Source: Burkholderiaceae bacterium (GTDB lineage: Bacteria > Pseudomonadota > Gammaproteobacteria > Burkholderiales > Burkholderiaceae_C). From it: DNA of 64,000 nt. The notes under the pieces were generated by a model. The model saw only the letters and a program-made list of their open reading frames with translations, did no database searches and was not told where the DNA came from. The stretch is from contig JAIEMS010000020.1 in assembly GCA_019751915.1 (NCBI GenBank), forward strand, positions 47,281 through 111,280, in the 5' to 3' direction. Position 1 is the stretch's first letter; every line of letters begins with the position of its first letter. The position numbers and the translations under genes were made by a program. Positions 38,354 through 47,386 of this stretch are shown here, piece after piece.

Positions 38354-40459
38354 ATGCCCACCCCACAAGCCCTGCCCACCCCGGCAACCACAGCCCCTAC
38401 CCCCCTGCGCCAGACGGTGCGCGGAGCCTGCCCACACGACTGCCCCGACACCTGCGCCCTGCTGACCAGCGTCGAAGACGGCGTGGCCGTGCGCGTGCAA
38501 GGCAACCCCGCCCACGCCCACACCGATGGGGTGCTGTGCGCCAAAGTGGCGCGCTACCCCGAGCGCACCTACCACCGCGAGCGCATCCTCACGCCACTCA
38601 AGCGCACGGGCCCCAAAGGCAGTGGACAGTTTGTGCCTGTGGGCTGGGACGAGGCCTTGGGCGACATTGCCCAGCGCCTGCACGCCATTGCAGCCCACGA
38701 CCCCCAAGCCATCTTGCCCTACAGCTACGCTGGCACGATGGGGCTGGTGCAGGGCGAGAGCATGGACAGGCGGTTTTTTCACCGGCTGGGCGCTTCGCTC
38801 TTGGATCGCACCATTTGCGCTAGCGCCGGGGGCGAAGGCCTGAAGCACACCATCGGGGCCAAAGTGGGCACGAGGGTCGAGTTTTTTGCCGAAGCCAAAT
38901 TGATTTTGATTTGGGGCAGCAACTCCATCAGCAGCAATTTGCATTTTTGGCGCCATGCCCAGCAAGCCAAGCGCGATGGTGCCCGGCTGGTGTGCATCGA
39001 CCCGCGCCGCAGCGAAACCGCCGACAAGTGCCACGAGCACATTGCCCTGCTGCCCGGCACCGATGCGGCACTGGCACTGGCGCTGGTGCACCAACTCATC
39101 GCCAACGACTGGCTCGACCACGACTACATTGCCCGCTACACCGTGGGCTGGCAGGCGCTGCGCGAACGCGCCCTGCAATGGCCGCCCGAACGTGCTGCGG
39201 CGGTTTGCGGTGTGCCAATCGAGCAGATTGTGCGTCTGGCCCGCGACTACGGCACCACCCCCGCAGCAGCCATCCGCCTGAACTACGGCATGCAGCGCGT
39301 GCGCGGCGGCGGTAATGCCACCCGCGCCATTGCTTGCTTGCCCGCACTCACAGGCGCTTGGCGGCACCGTGCAGGCGGGCTGCTGATGTCCAGCTCGGGC
39401 AGCTTTGCCGTGCAGCGTGCCGCGCTCCAACGCCCGGATCTGCTGGGCCAGCACCAGCCGCGCACCTTGAACATGAGCACCATCGGCAACGATCTGCTGC
39501 GCCCGGCATCGCCCACCTTTGGCCCCCCAGTGCAGGCGCTGGTGGTTTACAACAGCAACCCGGTAGCGGTGGCCCCCGATTCGGGTCGGGTGGTACAGGG
39601 CTTTGCCCGCGAAGACCTGTTTACCGTGGTGCTAGAGCACTTTCAGACCGACACTGCCGACTACGCCGACTACATCTTGCCCGCCACGACACAACTGGAG
39701 CATTGGGATGTGCACCTGTCCTACGGCCACACCGATGTGCTGCTGAACCAACCGGCCATCGCCCCACTGGGCCAAGCACGCAGCAACGCACAAATCTTCC
39801 GCGATTTGGCCGCCCACATGGGGTTTACTGAACCGTGCTTTACCGACAGCGACGAAGCCCTGTGCCGCCAAGCCTATGGCGAGCGGGTCGATTTTGCCCA
39901 GCTGCTGGCACAGGGATTTGCCTGCACCGATGCACCCCCAGCGCCGTTTGCCCAAGGGGGGTTTGCCACGCCATCGGGCAAATGCGAGTTTTTTAGCCAG
40001 CGTCTGGCCGATCAGGGTTTGGATGGCTTGCCCGACCATGTACCCAACCACGAGGTGCCGGGCAGCTCACTGCACTACCCGCTGGCGATGATTTCGCCCC
40101 CAGCGCGCAATTTTTTGAATTCAACCTTTGTCAATGTCGCCAGCCTGCAAAGCATCGAAGGCCGCCCGGTGCTAGAGATGCACCCAGACGATGCCGCCGC
40201 ACGCGGCATCACCCAGGCCAGCGTGGTGCGGGTGTTCAACGACCGGGGCAGCTACCTTTGCCACGCCAACCTGAACCAGCGCGCCCGCCCCGGTGTGGTC
40301 AATGGGCTGGGTGTTTGGTGGCGCAAGCTCGGGCTGGGCGCTAGCAATGTGAACGAACTGACCAGCCAAGCCCTGACCGACATGGGTGCCGGGCCGACGT
40401 TTTACGACTGTCTGGTACAGGTCGAGCGCAGCGCCAGCGAGGACAATTCCAACTCCTAA
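38354..40459 (+). CDS. Molybdopterin oxidoreductase (formate dehydrogenase/DMSO reductase family)
   Basis: The roughly 701-residue product has an N-terminal Fe4S4-binding region (CPHDCPDTCALL and a fourth cysteine in GVLCAK), a molybdopterin-binding core (NSISSNLHFWRHAQQAKRDGA, CIDPRRSETA) and the C-terminal dinucleotide-binding domain (SPPARNFLNSTF, MHPDDAAARGI). No Tat signal is seen, so it is probably cytoplasmic. No partner subunits are encoded next to it, so it may act alone with a soluble electron carrier. The open frame runs back to 38132 over the neighbour, but the start at 38354 gives the normal N-terminus. Substrate unknown. Confidence 0.88.
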   Translation: MPTPQALPTPATTAPTPLRQTVRGACPHDCPDTCALLTSVEDGVAVRVQGNPAHAHTDGVLCAKVARYPERTYHRERILTPLKRTGPKGSGQFVPVGWDEALGDIAQRLHAIAAHDPQAILPYSYAGTMGLVQGESMDRRFFHRLGASLLDRTICASAGGEGLKHTIGAKVGTRVEFFAEAKLILIWGSNSISSNLHFWRHAQQAKRDGARLVCIDPRRSETADKCHEHIALLPGTDAALALALVHQLIANDWLDHDYIARYTVGWQALRERALQWPPERAAAVCGVPIEQIVRLARDYGTTPAAAIRLNYGMQRVRGGGNATRAIACLPALTGAWRHRAGGLLMSSSGSFAVQRAALQRPDLLGQHQPRTLNMSTIGNDLLRPASPTFGPPVQALVVYNSNPVAVAPDSGRVVQGFAREDLFTVVLEHFQTDTADYADYILPATTQLEHWDVHLSYGHTDVLLNQPAIAPLGQARSNAQIFRDLAAHMGFTEPCFTDSDEALCRQAYGERVDFAQLLAQGFACTDAPPAPFAQGGFATPSGKCEFFSQRLADQGLDGLPDHVPNHEVPGSSLHYPLAMISPPARNFLNSTFVNVASLQSIEGRPVLEMHPDDAAARGITQASVVRVFNDRGSYLCHANLNQRARPGVVNGLGVWWRKLGLGASNVNELTSQALTDMGAGPTFYDCLVQVERSASEDNSNS

Positions 40460-40540
40460 AAAGATAGCAACATATCCTCACCACACAACGGCTAGAAGCC
40501 AATTTTGTGCAAGAAAAGCTAAAAACAGCGCCCAAAAGGC

Positions 40541-41704
40541 TCAAAGGGCTGCTTGCAGAATGCGCCGACTGACCTCGGGGGTGATGTTGCGCTGCTCACC
40601 GAGTTTGACCATGCCGTGGGCCTGCAACTGCGCCACCAAACCGTCGATGGCATCCGCCCCGACCCCGTAGGCCGACAAGCGCGTGGCAATGCCCATGCGC
40701 TCAAAAAAGTCGCGGGTCTGGGCGATGGCGGCATCTATGCGCTCGTCGTCGCTGCCACTGACAATGCCCCAAATGCGCTCGCCGTACTGCAGTAGTTTTT
40801 CGCGCTTGGCAGCGCGGCACTCGTTCAGCAGCGCGGGCAGCACCACGGCCAGCGTGCGGGCGTGGTCGATGTGGTACTTGGCCGTCAGCTCGTGGCCGAT
40901 CATGTGGGTGGCCCAGTCTTGGGGCACCCCAGCGCCCACAAAGCCGTTGAGCGCCGTGGTCGCGGCCCACATCAGGTTGGCGCGGTCGTCGTACACCGGC
41001 TCGGGCGCTGCCAGCAGGCGCGGGCCGACCTCGATCAGCGTGTGCAAAATGCCTTCGGCAAAACGGTCTTGCACCAACGCATGGACGGGGTAGGTCAGGT
41101 ACTGCTCGACGGTGTGGACAAACGCATCGACCACGCCATTGGCCAGCTGCTGTGGCGGCAGGGTGTAGGTTTTGGTCGGGTCGAGCACCGAAAACTGGGG
41201 AAAGCAATGCGGGCTGCTAAAGGCCAACTTGGCCCCCAAAGCACGGTGGGTAATGACACCGCCGCTGTTCATCTCGGAGCCAGTGGCGGGCAGCGTCAGC
41301 ACCGTACCAAAGGGCAGCGCACTGGCAATATTGCGGCCACGTTTTTCTAAAATGGTCCACGGATCGCCTTCGGCAAACGCGACCGCAGCAGCAATAAATT
41401 TGACCGCATCAATCACCGAACCACCGCCCACGGCCAGCAAAAAGTCAAAGCCGCCTTCACGAATTTGTTGCACCGCCTGCATCGACGTTTCGTAGCTCGG
41501 GTTAGGCTCAATACCGCTGAAGGTGGCGTGCGAGCGCTGGCCCAAAGCGGCGCGCACTTCGGCCAGCGTGCCGGTTTTCTCGGCGCTGGCACCACCGACC
41601 AAAATCAGCACTTTGGCCTGCGCGGGCACCAGTGTGGCAAGGTCAGCAATGCGGCCTTGACCAAAAGCAATGCGGGTGGGGTTGTGGTAATCAAAGTTGA
41701 GCAT
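40541..41704 (-). CDS. Iron-containing alcohol dehydrogenase (YqhD-like)
   Basis: The 387-residue group III alcohol dehydrogenase begins MLNFDYHNPTRIAFGQG, has the GGGSVIDAVKF nucleotide-binding motif near residue 94, TGSEMNSGGVI, and the metal-binding segment THMIGHELTAKYHIDHAR (three histidines plus an upstream aspartate). The start and GSEMN pattern are those of YqhD/butanol-dehydrogenase-like NAD(P)H-dependent aldehyde reductases. It is divergent from an IclR regulator with 138 bases between them, so it may be its target. Confidence 0.92.
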   Translation of the reverse strand: MLNFDYHNPTRIAFGQGRIADLATLVPAQAKVLILVGGASAEKTGTLAEVRAALGQRSHATFSGIEPNPSYETSMQAVQQIREGGFDFLLAVGGGSVIDAVKFIAAAVAFAEGDPWTILEKRGRNIASALPFGTVLTLPATGSEMNSGGVITHRALGAKLAFSSPHCFPQFSVLDPTKTYTLPPQQLANGVVDAFVHTVEQYLTYPVHALVQDRFAEGILHTLIEVGPRLLAAPEPVYDDRANLMWAATTALNGFVGAGVPQDWATHMIGHELTAKYHIDHARTLAVVLPALLNECRAAKREKLLQYGERIWGIVSGSDDERIDAAIAQTRDFFERMGIATRLSAYGVGADAIDGLVAQLQAHGMVKLGEQRNITPEVSRRILQAAL

Positions 41705-41842
41705 GGGAACTCCAAAAAAATACCCCCGAGCGTAACCAAACTACCCCGCGCGTGCCGAGCCACAGGCGACACCACATCCGATGGGCGTGGTTGCTACCAT
41801 CAGCACCCACCAATTCAAACCAAACTCTGTGGATTTCAGCCA

Positions 41843-42625
41843 ATGGACAAGGAACGCACGGGCATTCAGTCGGTCGAGGTCGGATTTGCCCTGCTGCAAG
41901 GCTTTACGCAAGCGCGCGGGCCGTTGATGCTCAAAGAACTCGCCGCCGCCGCAGGCATGAGCGCAGCCAAAGCGCACCGCTATTTGGTCAGTTTTCAGCG
42001 CTTGGGGCTGGTGGTGCAAGACAGCCGCTCGGCACGCTACGACCTCGGGCCAGCGGCGCTGCGGCTGGGGCTGTCGGCGCTGTCGCGGGTCGATGCGGTG
42101 CGCTTGGCCCGCGAACGCATGCCCGCGCTGATGGAAACCATCGGCCAGACGCTGGCGCTGGCGGTGTGGGGCAACCACGGCCCGACCATTGTTCACTGGG
42201 AAGAATCGCCCCAAGGTGTCACGGCCAACCTGCGTCTGGGCGACGTGATGCCATTGCTGTCCTCGGCCACCGGGCGCTGCTTTGCCGCTTACGTTCCCCC
42301 CCCCATCAGCGCACCGCTGCTGCAAGCGGAATTAGCGCAAGCGGCCAAAATGCAACGCCCCGATCTGCCCCAACGCATGGCCGACGTACACACCCTGCTG
42401 CAAGAGGTGCGCGAGCGCGGCATGGCCCGCATCGTCGATACCCTGCTGCCCAGCATTGGCGCATTTTGTGCACCCGTGTTTGATGCCGATGGCCGCTTGG
42501 CGCTGGGCATCACCGCGCTCGGTTCGGTGGCCTCGTTTGACCCCGACTGGGGCGGCAGCATCGAAGTGCCCCTGCGCGCAGCCGCAGCGCGCCTATCGCA
42601 CGACCTTGGGGCCGGTGGAGCATGA
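41843..42625 (+). CDS. IclR-family transcriptional regulator
   Basis: The 260-residue product has the N-terminal winged helix of IclR regulators (IQSVEVGFALLQGFTQARGPL, LKELAAAAGMSAAKAHRYLV, about residues 8-50) and a C-terminal effector domain with LPLLSSATGRCFAAY and IGAFCAPVFDADGRLALGIT. Members control degradation of aromatic or small organic acids; the effector is unknown. The divergent Fe-alcohol dehydrogenase is the natural candidate target. The stop overlaps the region of the DUF3108 start, 4 bases apart. The frame is open upstream to 41465, but the family start is 41843. Confidence 0.92.
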   Translation: MDKERTGIQSVEVGFALLQGFTQARGPLMLKELAAAAGMSAAKAHRYLVSFQRLGLVVQDSRSARYDLGPAALRLGLSALSRVDAVRLARERMPALMETIGQTLALAVWGNHGPTIVHWEESPQGVTANLRLGDVMPLLSSATGRCFAAYVPPPISAPLLQAELAQAAKMQRPDLPQRMADVHTLLQEVRERGMARIVDTLLPSIGAFCAPVFDADGRLALGITALGSVASFDPDWGGSIEVPLRAAAARLSHDLGAGGA

Positions 42626-42629
42626 CGGC

Positions 42630-43871
42630 ATGAGGATGCACCGTTCTTTACTTGCAATCACCGCAGGCGTGCTGGGCCTGCATTGGCTGGTGTTGGCCGG
42701 TGTACCGTGGCACATGGGGGGCGCTTTGGCCTCCATCGGCGGGCCTGTCTTTAGCACCCGCACCTTGGTAGCCCCCAGCGCGGTAGACACCACCCCAGAG
42801 CATCCACCAGCGGCCCCTACCAGCGCACTGACCGACACCCACAGCGCAAAACCAGCGCCACCGGCCCAGCGCGCGGCAGAGCGCCGCCAAACGCCCAGCG
42901 CCACCAATGCCCCAGAGTCCCCTTCGGTTGCCTCAGACACCCCACCCCCCAGCACCAATCCGGCAGTGGCCGATGCCACCGCCCCCCCCGCCGCACCGAC
43001 CCCAACCCTTGAAAACATCCCCCCTAGGCTGACCGATACCGATACAGGGGGCGCAGCACCGGCACCCACCGCCCCCACCGTGGCGCTAGACAACGAAGCC
43101 GTCACCATCGCTGCGGCCAGCCCCAAAACCCGCACGCGCGCCGCCGAAACCAGCACGGCACAGCCATTGGGGGCCATCGACATCCTCTTGCCCGGCGCTG
43201 CCGGGGGCACCGCCCGCACCACACCGCCACCAGTGCGCCTGCCTGCACCGCAGCGGCTGGAGTTTGATGTAGCAGGACAGGCCAAAGGGTTTCACTACAG
43301 CGCCAGCGCCCAATTGCTCTGGCAACACGACGGCCAACACTACCAAGCACGCCAAGAGGTGCGGGTACTGCTGCTGGGCGCGCGCACCCAAACCAGCGTG
43401 GGCGATGTATCGACGCTAGGCCTGCTGCCGCAGCGCTTTGGCGACAAATCACGCAGCGAACTGGCCGCGCATTTTGACTACGGCCAAGGCCGCGTCACCT
43501 TCAGCGCCAACACGCCACCCGCGAACATGGCACCGGGCACGCAAGACCGACTGAGCGTTTTTATCCAATTGGCGGCACTGCTGGCAGCTGGCCCAGAGCG
43601 CTACCCGGTGGGCACGCACATCCGCATAGCCACCGTAGGCGCGCGCACTGCCGATGTTTGGTCGTTCAGCGTTGAGGGGCCAGAAACCTTAGACCTGCCC
43701 ATAGGCAACATGCGCACCTTGAAGCTGCAACGCTTGCCACACCAAGACTTCGATCAAAAAGCCGAGCTGTGGCTTGCCCCCAGTCTGGGCTACCTGCCCG
43801 CGCGCATTCGCATCACCCAAAGCAATGGCGAATTTGTCGATTTGCGCCTGAATACCAGCGCACCGCCCTGA
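42630..43871 (+). CDS. DUF3108 domain-containing protein with proline-rich linker
   Basis: The roughly 413-residue protein has a single N-terminal membrane anchor (LLAITAGVLGLHWLVLAGV, about residues 6-25), a long low-complexity linker rich in Pro, Ala and Thr (about 45-195), and a C-terminal DUF3108 domain (RLEFDVAGQAKGFHYSASAQ near 212 and PARIRITQSNGEFVDLRL at the end). The anchor-linker layout recalls TonB-like periplasmic proteins, but no TonB domain is seen. Function unknown. It starts 4 bases after the IclR stop; an in-frame ATG at 42636 is an alternative start. Confidence 0.82.
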   Translation: MRMHRSLLAITAGVLGLHWLVLAGVPWHMGGALASIGGPVFSTRTLVAPSAVDTTPEHPPAAPTSALTDTHSAKPAPPAQRAAERRQTPSATNAPESPSVASDTPPPSTNPAVADATAPPAAPTPTLENIPPRLTDTDTGGAAPAPTAPTVALDNEAVTIAAASPKTRTRAAETSTAQPLGAIDILLPGAAGGTARTTPPPVRLPAPQRLEFDVAGQAKGFHYSASAQLLWQHDGQHYQARQEVRVLLLGARTQTSVGDVSTLGLLPQRFGDKSRSELAAHFDYGQGRVTFSANTPPANMAPGTQDRLSVFIQLAALLAAGPERYPVGTHIRIATVGARTADVWSFSVEGPETLDLPIGNMRTLKLQRLPHQDFDQKAELWLAPSLGYLPARIRITQSNGEFVDLRLNTSAPP

Positions 43872-43992
43872 ACACAGGTAAGCATGCCTATTCGTGGAAT
43901 ACTGGGGCTGACGCTACCGTACCATGCCCGAAGACTTGAACTCTGTGGCCTTAAAGTTGTCCCACACAGGCGAACAGACCCGAAAGAACACC

Positions 43993-44295
43993 ATGCAAAT
44001 GCTCTATGACTCTGAATCTTTTGTGGTCGTCCACATGTTTGCCGATCCTATGGAATCGGGTGCCAACACGACCACCGACACCGATGCATCGCCGCCAACG
44101 CCACGGCTGGCCCGCCACGGCTTTGAGATTGTTGACAAGCGCTCGGGCAAAGAGCTGTATTTAGACGGCTCATGGGCTGAGATGTTTCAGCAGCAAATTT
44201 TGGCTTGGCAACGCGACACGCCCACCCAAGAAGAGGTCGAACTGACCCTCGACAGCTACACCGGCTTGGCGCAAAACCCGGTTGTAGTGCATTAA
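43993..44295 (+). CDS. DUF3567 family protein
   Basis: The 100-residue product beginning MQMLYDSESFVVVHM is the DUF3567 pattern of small Burkholderiales proteins; it continues ARHGFEIVDKRSGKELYLDG and ends QEEVELTLDSYTGLAQNPVVVH. Function unknown. The reading frame is open to an ATG at 43924, 23 codons upstream, but the conserved part starts at the ATG at 43993. Confidence 0.8.
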   Translation: MQMLYDSESFVVVHMFADPMESGANTTTDTDASPPTPRLARHGFEIVDKRSGKELYLDGSWAEMFQQQILAWQRDTPTQEEVELTLDSYTGLAQNPVVVH

Positions 44296-44298
44296 ACG

Positions 44299-44341
44299 GC
44301 TCTAGCGCTTGCGCAGTAAGTGTTTCTTGCTATCTATTTTG
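44299..44341. repeat. Dispersed repeat, copy 6
   Basis: GGCTCTAGCGCTTGCGCAG then ...TTGCTATCTATTTTGA carries the CTCTAGCGCTT core and the GCTAT tail of the family, between the DUF3567 gene and the terminator. Confidence 0.55.
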
Positions 44342-44343
44342 AA

Positions 44344-44373
44344 AAAAGCCGGAGGCTTGCGTCCCCGGCTTTT
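44344..44373. terminator. Bidirectional terminator
   Basis: AAAAGCCGG (44344-44352) and CCGGCTTTT (44365-44373) pair with a T-run on each strand, serving the DUF3567 gene on plus and the 3-hydroxyacyl-CoA dehydrogenase gene on minus. Confidence 0.8.
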
Positions 44374-44405
44374 GCATTGTGGCCTTGCAGCCCAGCGCTA
44401 CCAGA

Positions 44406-45254
44406 TCAGTACTGGTAAACGCCACGGCCTGTTTTGCGGCCCAAACGACCGGCAGCCACCAGCTCTTTGAGCAGCGGGCAAGGACGGTACTTGCTGTCGC
44501 CAAACTCGGCCAGATAGACATCCATCACGGCCAAGCACACATCCAGACCAATCATGTCGGCCAGCGCCAGAGGGCCAATCGGTTGGTTGCAGCCCAACTT
44601 CATGCCAGCGTCGATGTCTTCGGGCGTTGCCAAACCTTCGGCCAACACAAAGAAGGCTTCGTTGATCATCGGCACCAAGATGCGATTGACGACAAAACCG
44701 GGGGCATTCTTGACGGTAATGGGCGACTTGCCCAAGGCGGTCGCCAGCGCCTTGACGGTGTCGTGGGTGGCATCGCTGGTTTGCAGGCCACGGATGATTT
44801 CAACCAACGCCATCATTGGCACGGGGTTGAAAAAGTGCATACCGATGAACTTATCGGCACGGCTGGTCGCTGCAGCCAGCTTGGTGATCGAGATCGACGA
44901 AGTGTTCGAGGCAATGATGACCTCGGGGCCGACCATCGCATCGATTTGCTTCAAGATTTTCAGCTTGAGTTCGTAGTTTTCGGTGGCGGCTTCCACCACC
45001 AACTGAGCCCCCTGCAAGGCAGCGTAGTCGGTCGAAACGCTGATGCGCGCGAGGATGACTTCCTTGTCAGCGGCGCTGATCTTTTCTTTCTTAACCAAGC
45101 GATCCAAGCTACCCGAGACCGTTGCCAGACCCTTTTGTACGGCAGCATCCGAAATATCCACCATGATGGCGTTGATGCCTGCAACGGCACAAGCCTGTGC
45201 AATGCCGTTGCCCATGGTTCCGGCGCCGATGATGCCGACAGTGGTGATCGTCAT
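44406..45254 (-). CDS. 3-hydroxybutyryl-CoA dehydrogenase
   Basis: The 282-residue product is a classic short 3-hydroxyacyl-CoA dehydrogenase that oxidises 3-hydroxybutyryl-CoA with NAD(P)+ or reduces acetoacetyl-CoA. The NAD motif is VGIIGAGTMGNGIAQACAVAG (residues 5-25). IASNTSSISITKLA, the catalytic-region HFFNPVPMMALVEII and TVKNAPGFVVNRIL follow. It fits butyrate, PHA or poly-3-hydroxybutyrate-related metabolism, matching the PHA genes to the right. The start ATG at 45254 is preferred to the longer open frame to 45356. Confidence 0.94.
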   Translation of the reverse strand: MTITTVGIIGAGTMGNGIAQACAVAGINAIMVDISDAAVQKGLATVSGSLDRLVKKEKISAADKEVILARISVSTDYAALQGAQLVVEAATENYELKLKILKQIDAMVGPEVIIASNTSSISITKLAAATSRADKFIGMHFFNPVPMMALVEIIRGLQTSDATHDTVKALATALGKSPITVKNAPGFVVNRILVPMINEAFFVLAEGLATPEDIDAGMKLGCNQPIGPLALADMIGLDVCLAVMDVYLAEFGDSKYRPCPLLKELVAAGRLGRKTGRGVYQY

Positions 45255-45356
45255 ATAGAGATTCCTCTTCAATAAAAACAAGCAAAACAAACGTGAACGT
45301 CCATCATAGTAACTGCCCGATGTGGCGGTTGGGTGACTCGCCAGCGACTGGCACAC

Positions 45357-46181
45357 TCAACCGGCAAAGCGCCTGCGCGTCAGTACCAGCGCAACCTGAA
45401 AAGCCACCAGCGTTGTCAGCACCAGCACCATGCCGTGGCGCAGTGGGTGCGCCGGCCACTGGTCCATAAACAGCGGGCGCACCAGCTCGACGGCATTGGT
45501 CAGCGGCAGCCAGTCAGAAATATGCCGCACCAGCGTGGGCAACTGCTCACGCGGAAAGAACACTCCCGACAAAAACATCATCGGGGTCAGCACCAGCGTG
45601 AAGTAGTAGGTAAAAAAGTCGTACCCCGTCGCCAGCGCATTGAAAATCAAGGCAATGCTGGCAAACATGATGCCCACGCCCAGCAATATCGGCCAAGCCA
45701 GCAGCAGTTTGGCCGAATGGCTGATGCCCAGCGCCAGCATCACGCCCAAAATGGCTGTGACGGTAAACAAGGCCTTGAACGCGGCCCAAAGCATCTCGGC
45801 CAGCACAATGTTGTCTAAGCTGACCGGGGCGTTCATGATGCCGTCCCAAGTTTTTTGAACGTGCATGCGCGAGAATGCCGAATACAGCGCCTCAAAACTG
45901 GCCGCATTCATGGCACTCATGCAAATGCTGCCGCTGGCAAGAAACAAGATGTAGGGCACCGGCTGCCCATTGACCTGCAACTGCCCCACCAACGCCCCCA
46001 TGCCGTAGCCAAAGGCCACCAACCACATCAACGGCTCGGCAATATTGCCCACCAAACTCGGAATGGCCAGCTTGCGCCACACCAGCAGGTTGCGTAAAAA
46101 CACCGGCCACCAGCGCCCCGAGACTTCGGGCAAGCGCCACAAGTGGGGCGTGTGGGAGGAGGTACTGTGGCACTGGGTCAT
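45357..46181 (-). CDS. ABC-2 type transporter permease (NodJ-like)
   Basis: The 274-residue membrane protein has six predicted hydrophobic segments and the ABC-2 signature region ([22 protein letters not shown] then [19 protein letters not shown]). It is the membrane part of an export ABC transporter whose ATPase gene overlaps just upstream (46178). In rhizobia the NodI-NodJ pair exports lipo-oligosaccharides, but homologues occur widely in non-symbiotic Burkholderiales with other, unknown substrates. Confidence 0.9.
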   Translation of the reverse strand: MTQCHSTSSHTPHLWRLPEVSGRWWPVFLRNLLVWRKLAIPSLVGNIAEPLMWLVAFGYGMGALVGQLQVNGQPVPYILFLASGSICMSAMNAASFEALYSAFSRMHVQKTWDGIMNAPVSLDNIVLAEMLWAAFKALFTVTAILGVMLALGISHSAKLLLAWPILLGVGIMFASIALIFNALATGYDFFTYYFTLVLTPMMFLSGVFFPREQLPTLVRHISDWLPLTNAVELVRPLFMDQWPAHPLRHGMVLVLTTLVAFQVALVLTRRRFAG

Positions 46182-47140
46182 GCGTCTTGCCGAATTTGCC
46201 GGCCCGTAAGTTTGAGAAAAAGGTCTTCAAGGTTGGCTGGGCGGTGCAAGGTTCGCAGATGGGCACAAGAGGTGCCCAGCGCTTGCAGCAGCGGGCCAGC
46301 GTTGGGGGTGTAGAAAAACACCGTCTCGCCACTGACCTCGACCCGCGCTGCCAGCGCCCGCAACGCAGCATCTTGCGCCAGTGCCAGCGCACCCTGACCA
46401 TAGACCTCGACCACATCGCTTTCAAGGTGCTGGGCAATCAGGTCACGCGGACGGCCCTCGGCAATTTTTTTGCCGTGGTCTAGCACCAGCAAGCGCGAGC
46501 ACAAGCGCTCGGCCTCGTCCATGAAATGCGTCGTCAGCAAAATCGACGTGCCCTGCTGCAACAAGCGCTGCAAGCGCTCCCACATCAAATGCCGTGCCTG
46601 TGGGTCAAGCCCCGTGGTCGGCTCGTCCAGCAGCAGCAAGCTGGGCTGATTGACCAGCGCCCGCGCCAGCGACAAGCGCCGCTTCATGCCGCCCGACAAC
46701 TCGCCGGGCTTGGCACCAGCTTTGTGCGCCAGTGCTGCAAATTCGAGCAGTTGCGGAATGCGCTCGCTCATGGTTGGCCCCTTGATGCCAAAGTAGCGGC
46801 CAAAAATGCGCAGATTTTCAGCACAAGTGAAGTCGGGGTCGAGGGTGTCAAACTGCGTCACCACCCCCCAGTGCGCCTTGATCGCCAACGCATCGCCGGG
46901 CATCGACAGCGGTGCGCCAGCGCCGGGTGGGAAAAACTGCACACTGCCACTATCGGGAGCCGTCAGGCCCAAACACATGCGGATGGTGGTGGTCTTGCCT
47001 GCACCGTTGGGGCCGATGATGCCCAAACACTCACCGGGAGCGATGTCAAACGACACCCCATCGACCACCGTGGTGGGGCCGTAGCGTTTGCACAAACTGC
47101 CAACTTGCAGCAGCGGGGAAAAAGAAGTGGCAGTGCTCAT
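46178..47140 (-). CDS. ABC transporter ATP-binding protein (NodI-like)
   Basis: The roughly 320-residue ATPase has Walker [12 protein letters not shown], the [15 protein letters not shown] signature, Walker [14 protein letters not shown] and the H-loop [12 protein letters not shown], plus the extended C-terminal domain of the NodI/DrrA group. It powers the permease encoded next, which it overlaps by ATGA. The ATG at 47140 gives the family start ([20 protein letters not shown]); the open frame extends to 47203 without similarity. Confidence 0.92.
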   Translation of the reverse strand: MSTATSFSPLLQVGSLCKRYGPTTVVDGVSFDIAPGECLGIIGPNGAGKTTTIRMCLGLTAPDSGSVQFFPPGAGAPLSMPGDALAIKAHWGVVTQFDTLDPDFTCAENLRIFGRYFGIKGPTMSERIPQLLEFAALAHKAGAKPGELSGGMKRRLSLARALVNQPSLLLLDEPTTGLDPQARHLMWERLQRLLQQGTSILLTTHFMDEAERLCSRLLVLDHGKKIAEGRPRDLIAQHLESDVVEVYGQGALALAQDAALRALAARVEVSGETVFFYTPNAGPLLQALGTSCAHLRTLHRPANLEDLFLKLTGRQIRQDA

Positions 47141-47216
47141 GACAACGATTGTGTGACGAAATAATGAACCAAGTGGCGGGTTAAATCTTTTGGCACAGAG
47201 CATGCTTATGGCCGTA

Positions 47217-47288
47217 GGTTGTCACAAGTCTGTCGCCATTACCTCGATACCATAGGGCCAGAACTCAGAAGCCCCGCTTGTGACAACC
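47217..47288. promoter_or_regulatory. Large inverted repeat upstream of phaC
   Basis: GGTTGTCACAAG (47217-47228) and CTTGTGACAACC (47277-47288) form a perfect 12-bp inverted repeat 48 bases apart. Each arm also contains its own palindrome TTGTnACAA. The pattern fits a regulator binding two half-sites in the phaC upstream region. Confidence 0.5.
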
Positions 47289-47311
47289 GAAAAATCCACT
47301 GTTTTAGTCAT

Positions 47312-47329
47312 ACTGACCAATGGGTCAGT
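47312..47329. promoter_or_regulatory. Palindromic operator candidate before phaC
   Basis: ACTGACCaatgGGTCAGT is a perfect 7-bp-arm inverted repeat, typical in size and spacing of TetR-family operators. It stands 57 bases before the phaC start at 47387. Confidence 0.5.
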
Positions 47330-47386
47330 CTGCAACGGACTTTGGCATACTGATCACCTTACATAACCGAGCCCAAGGGGTTTGCA

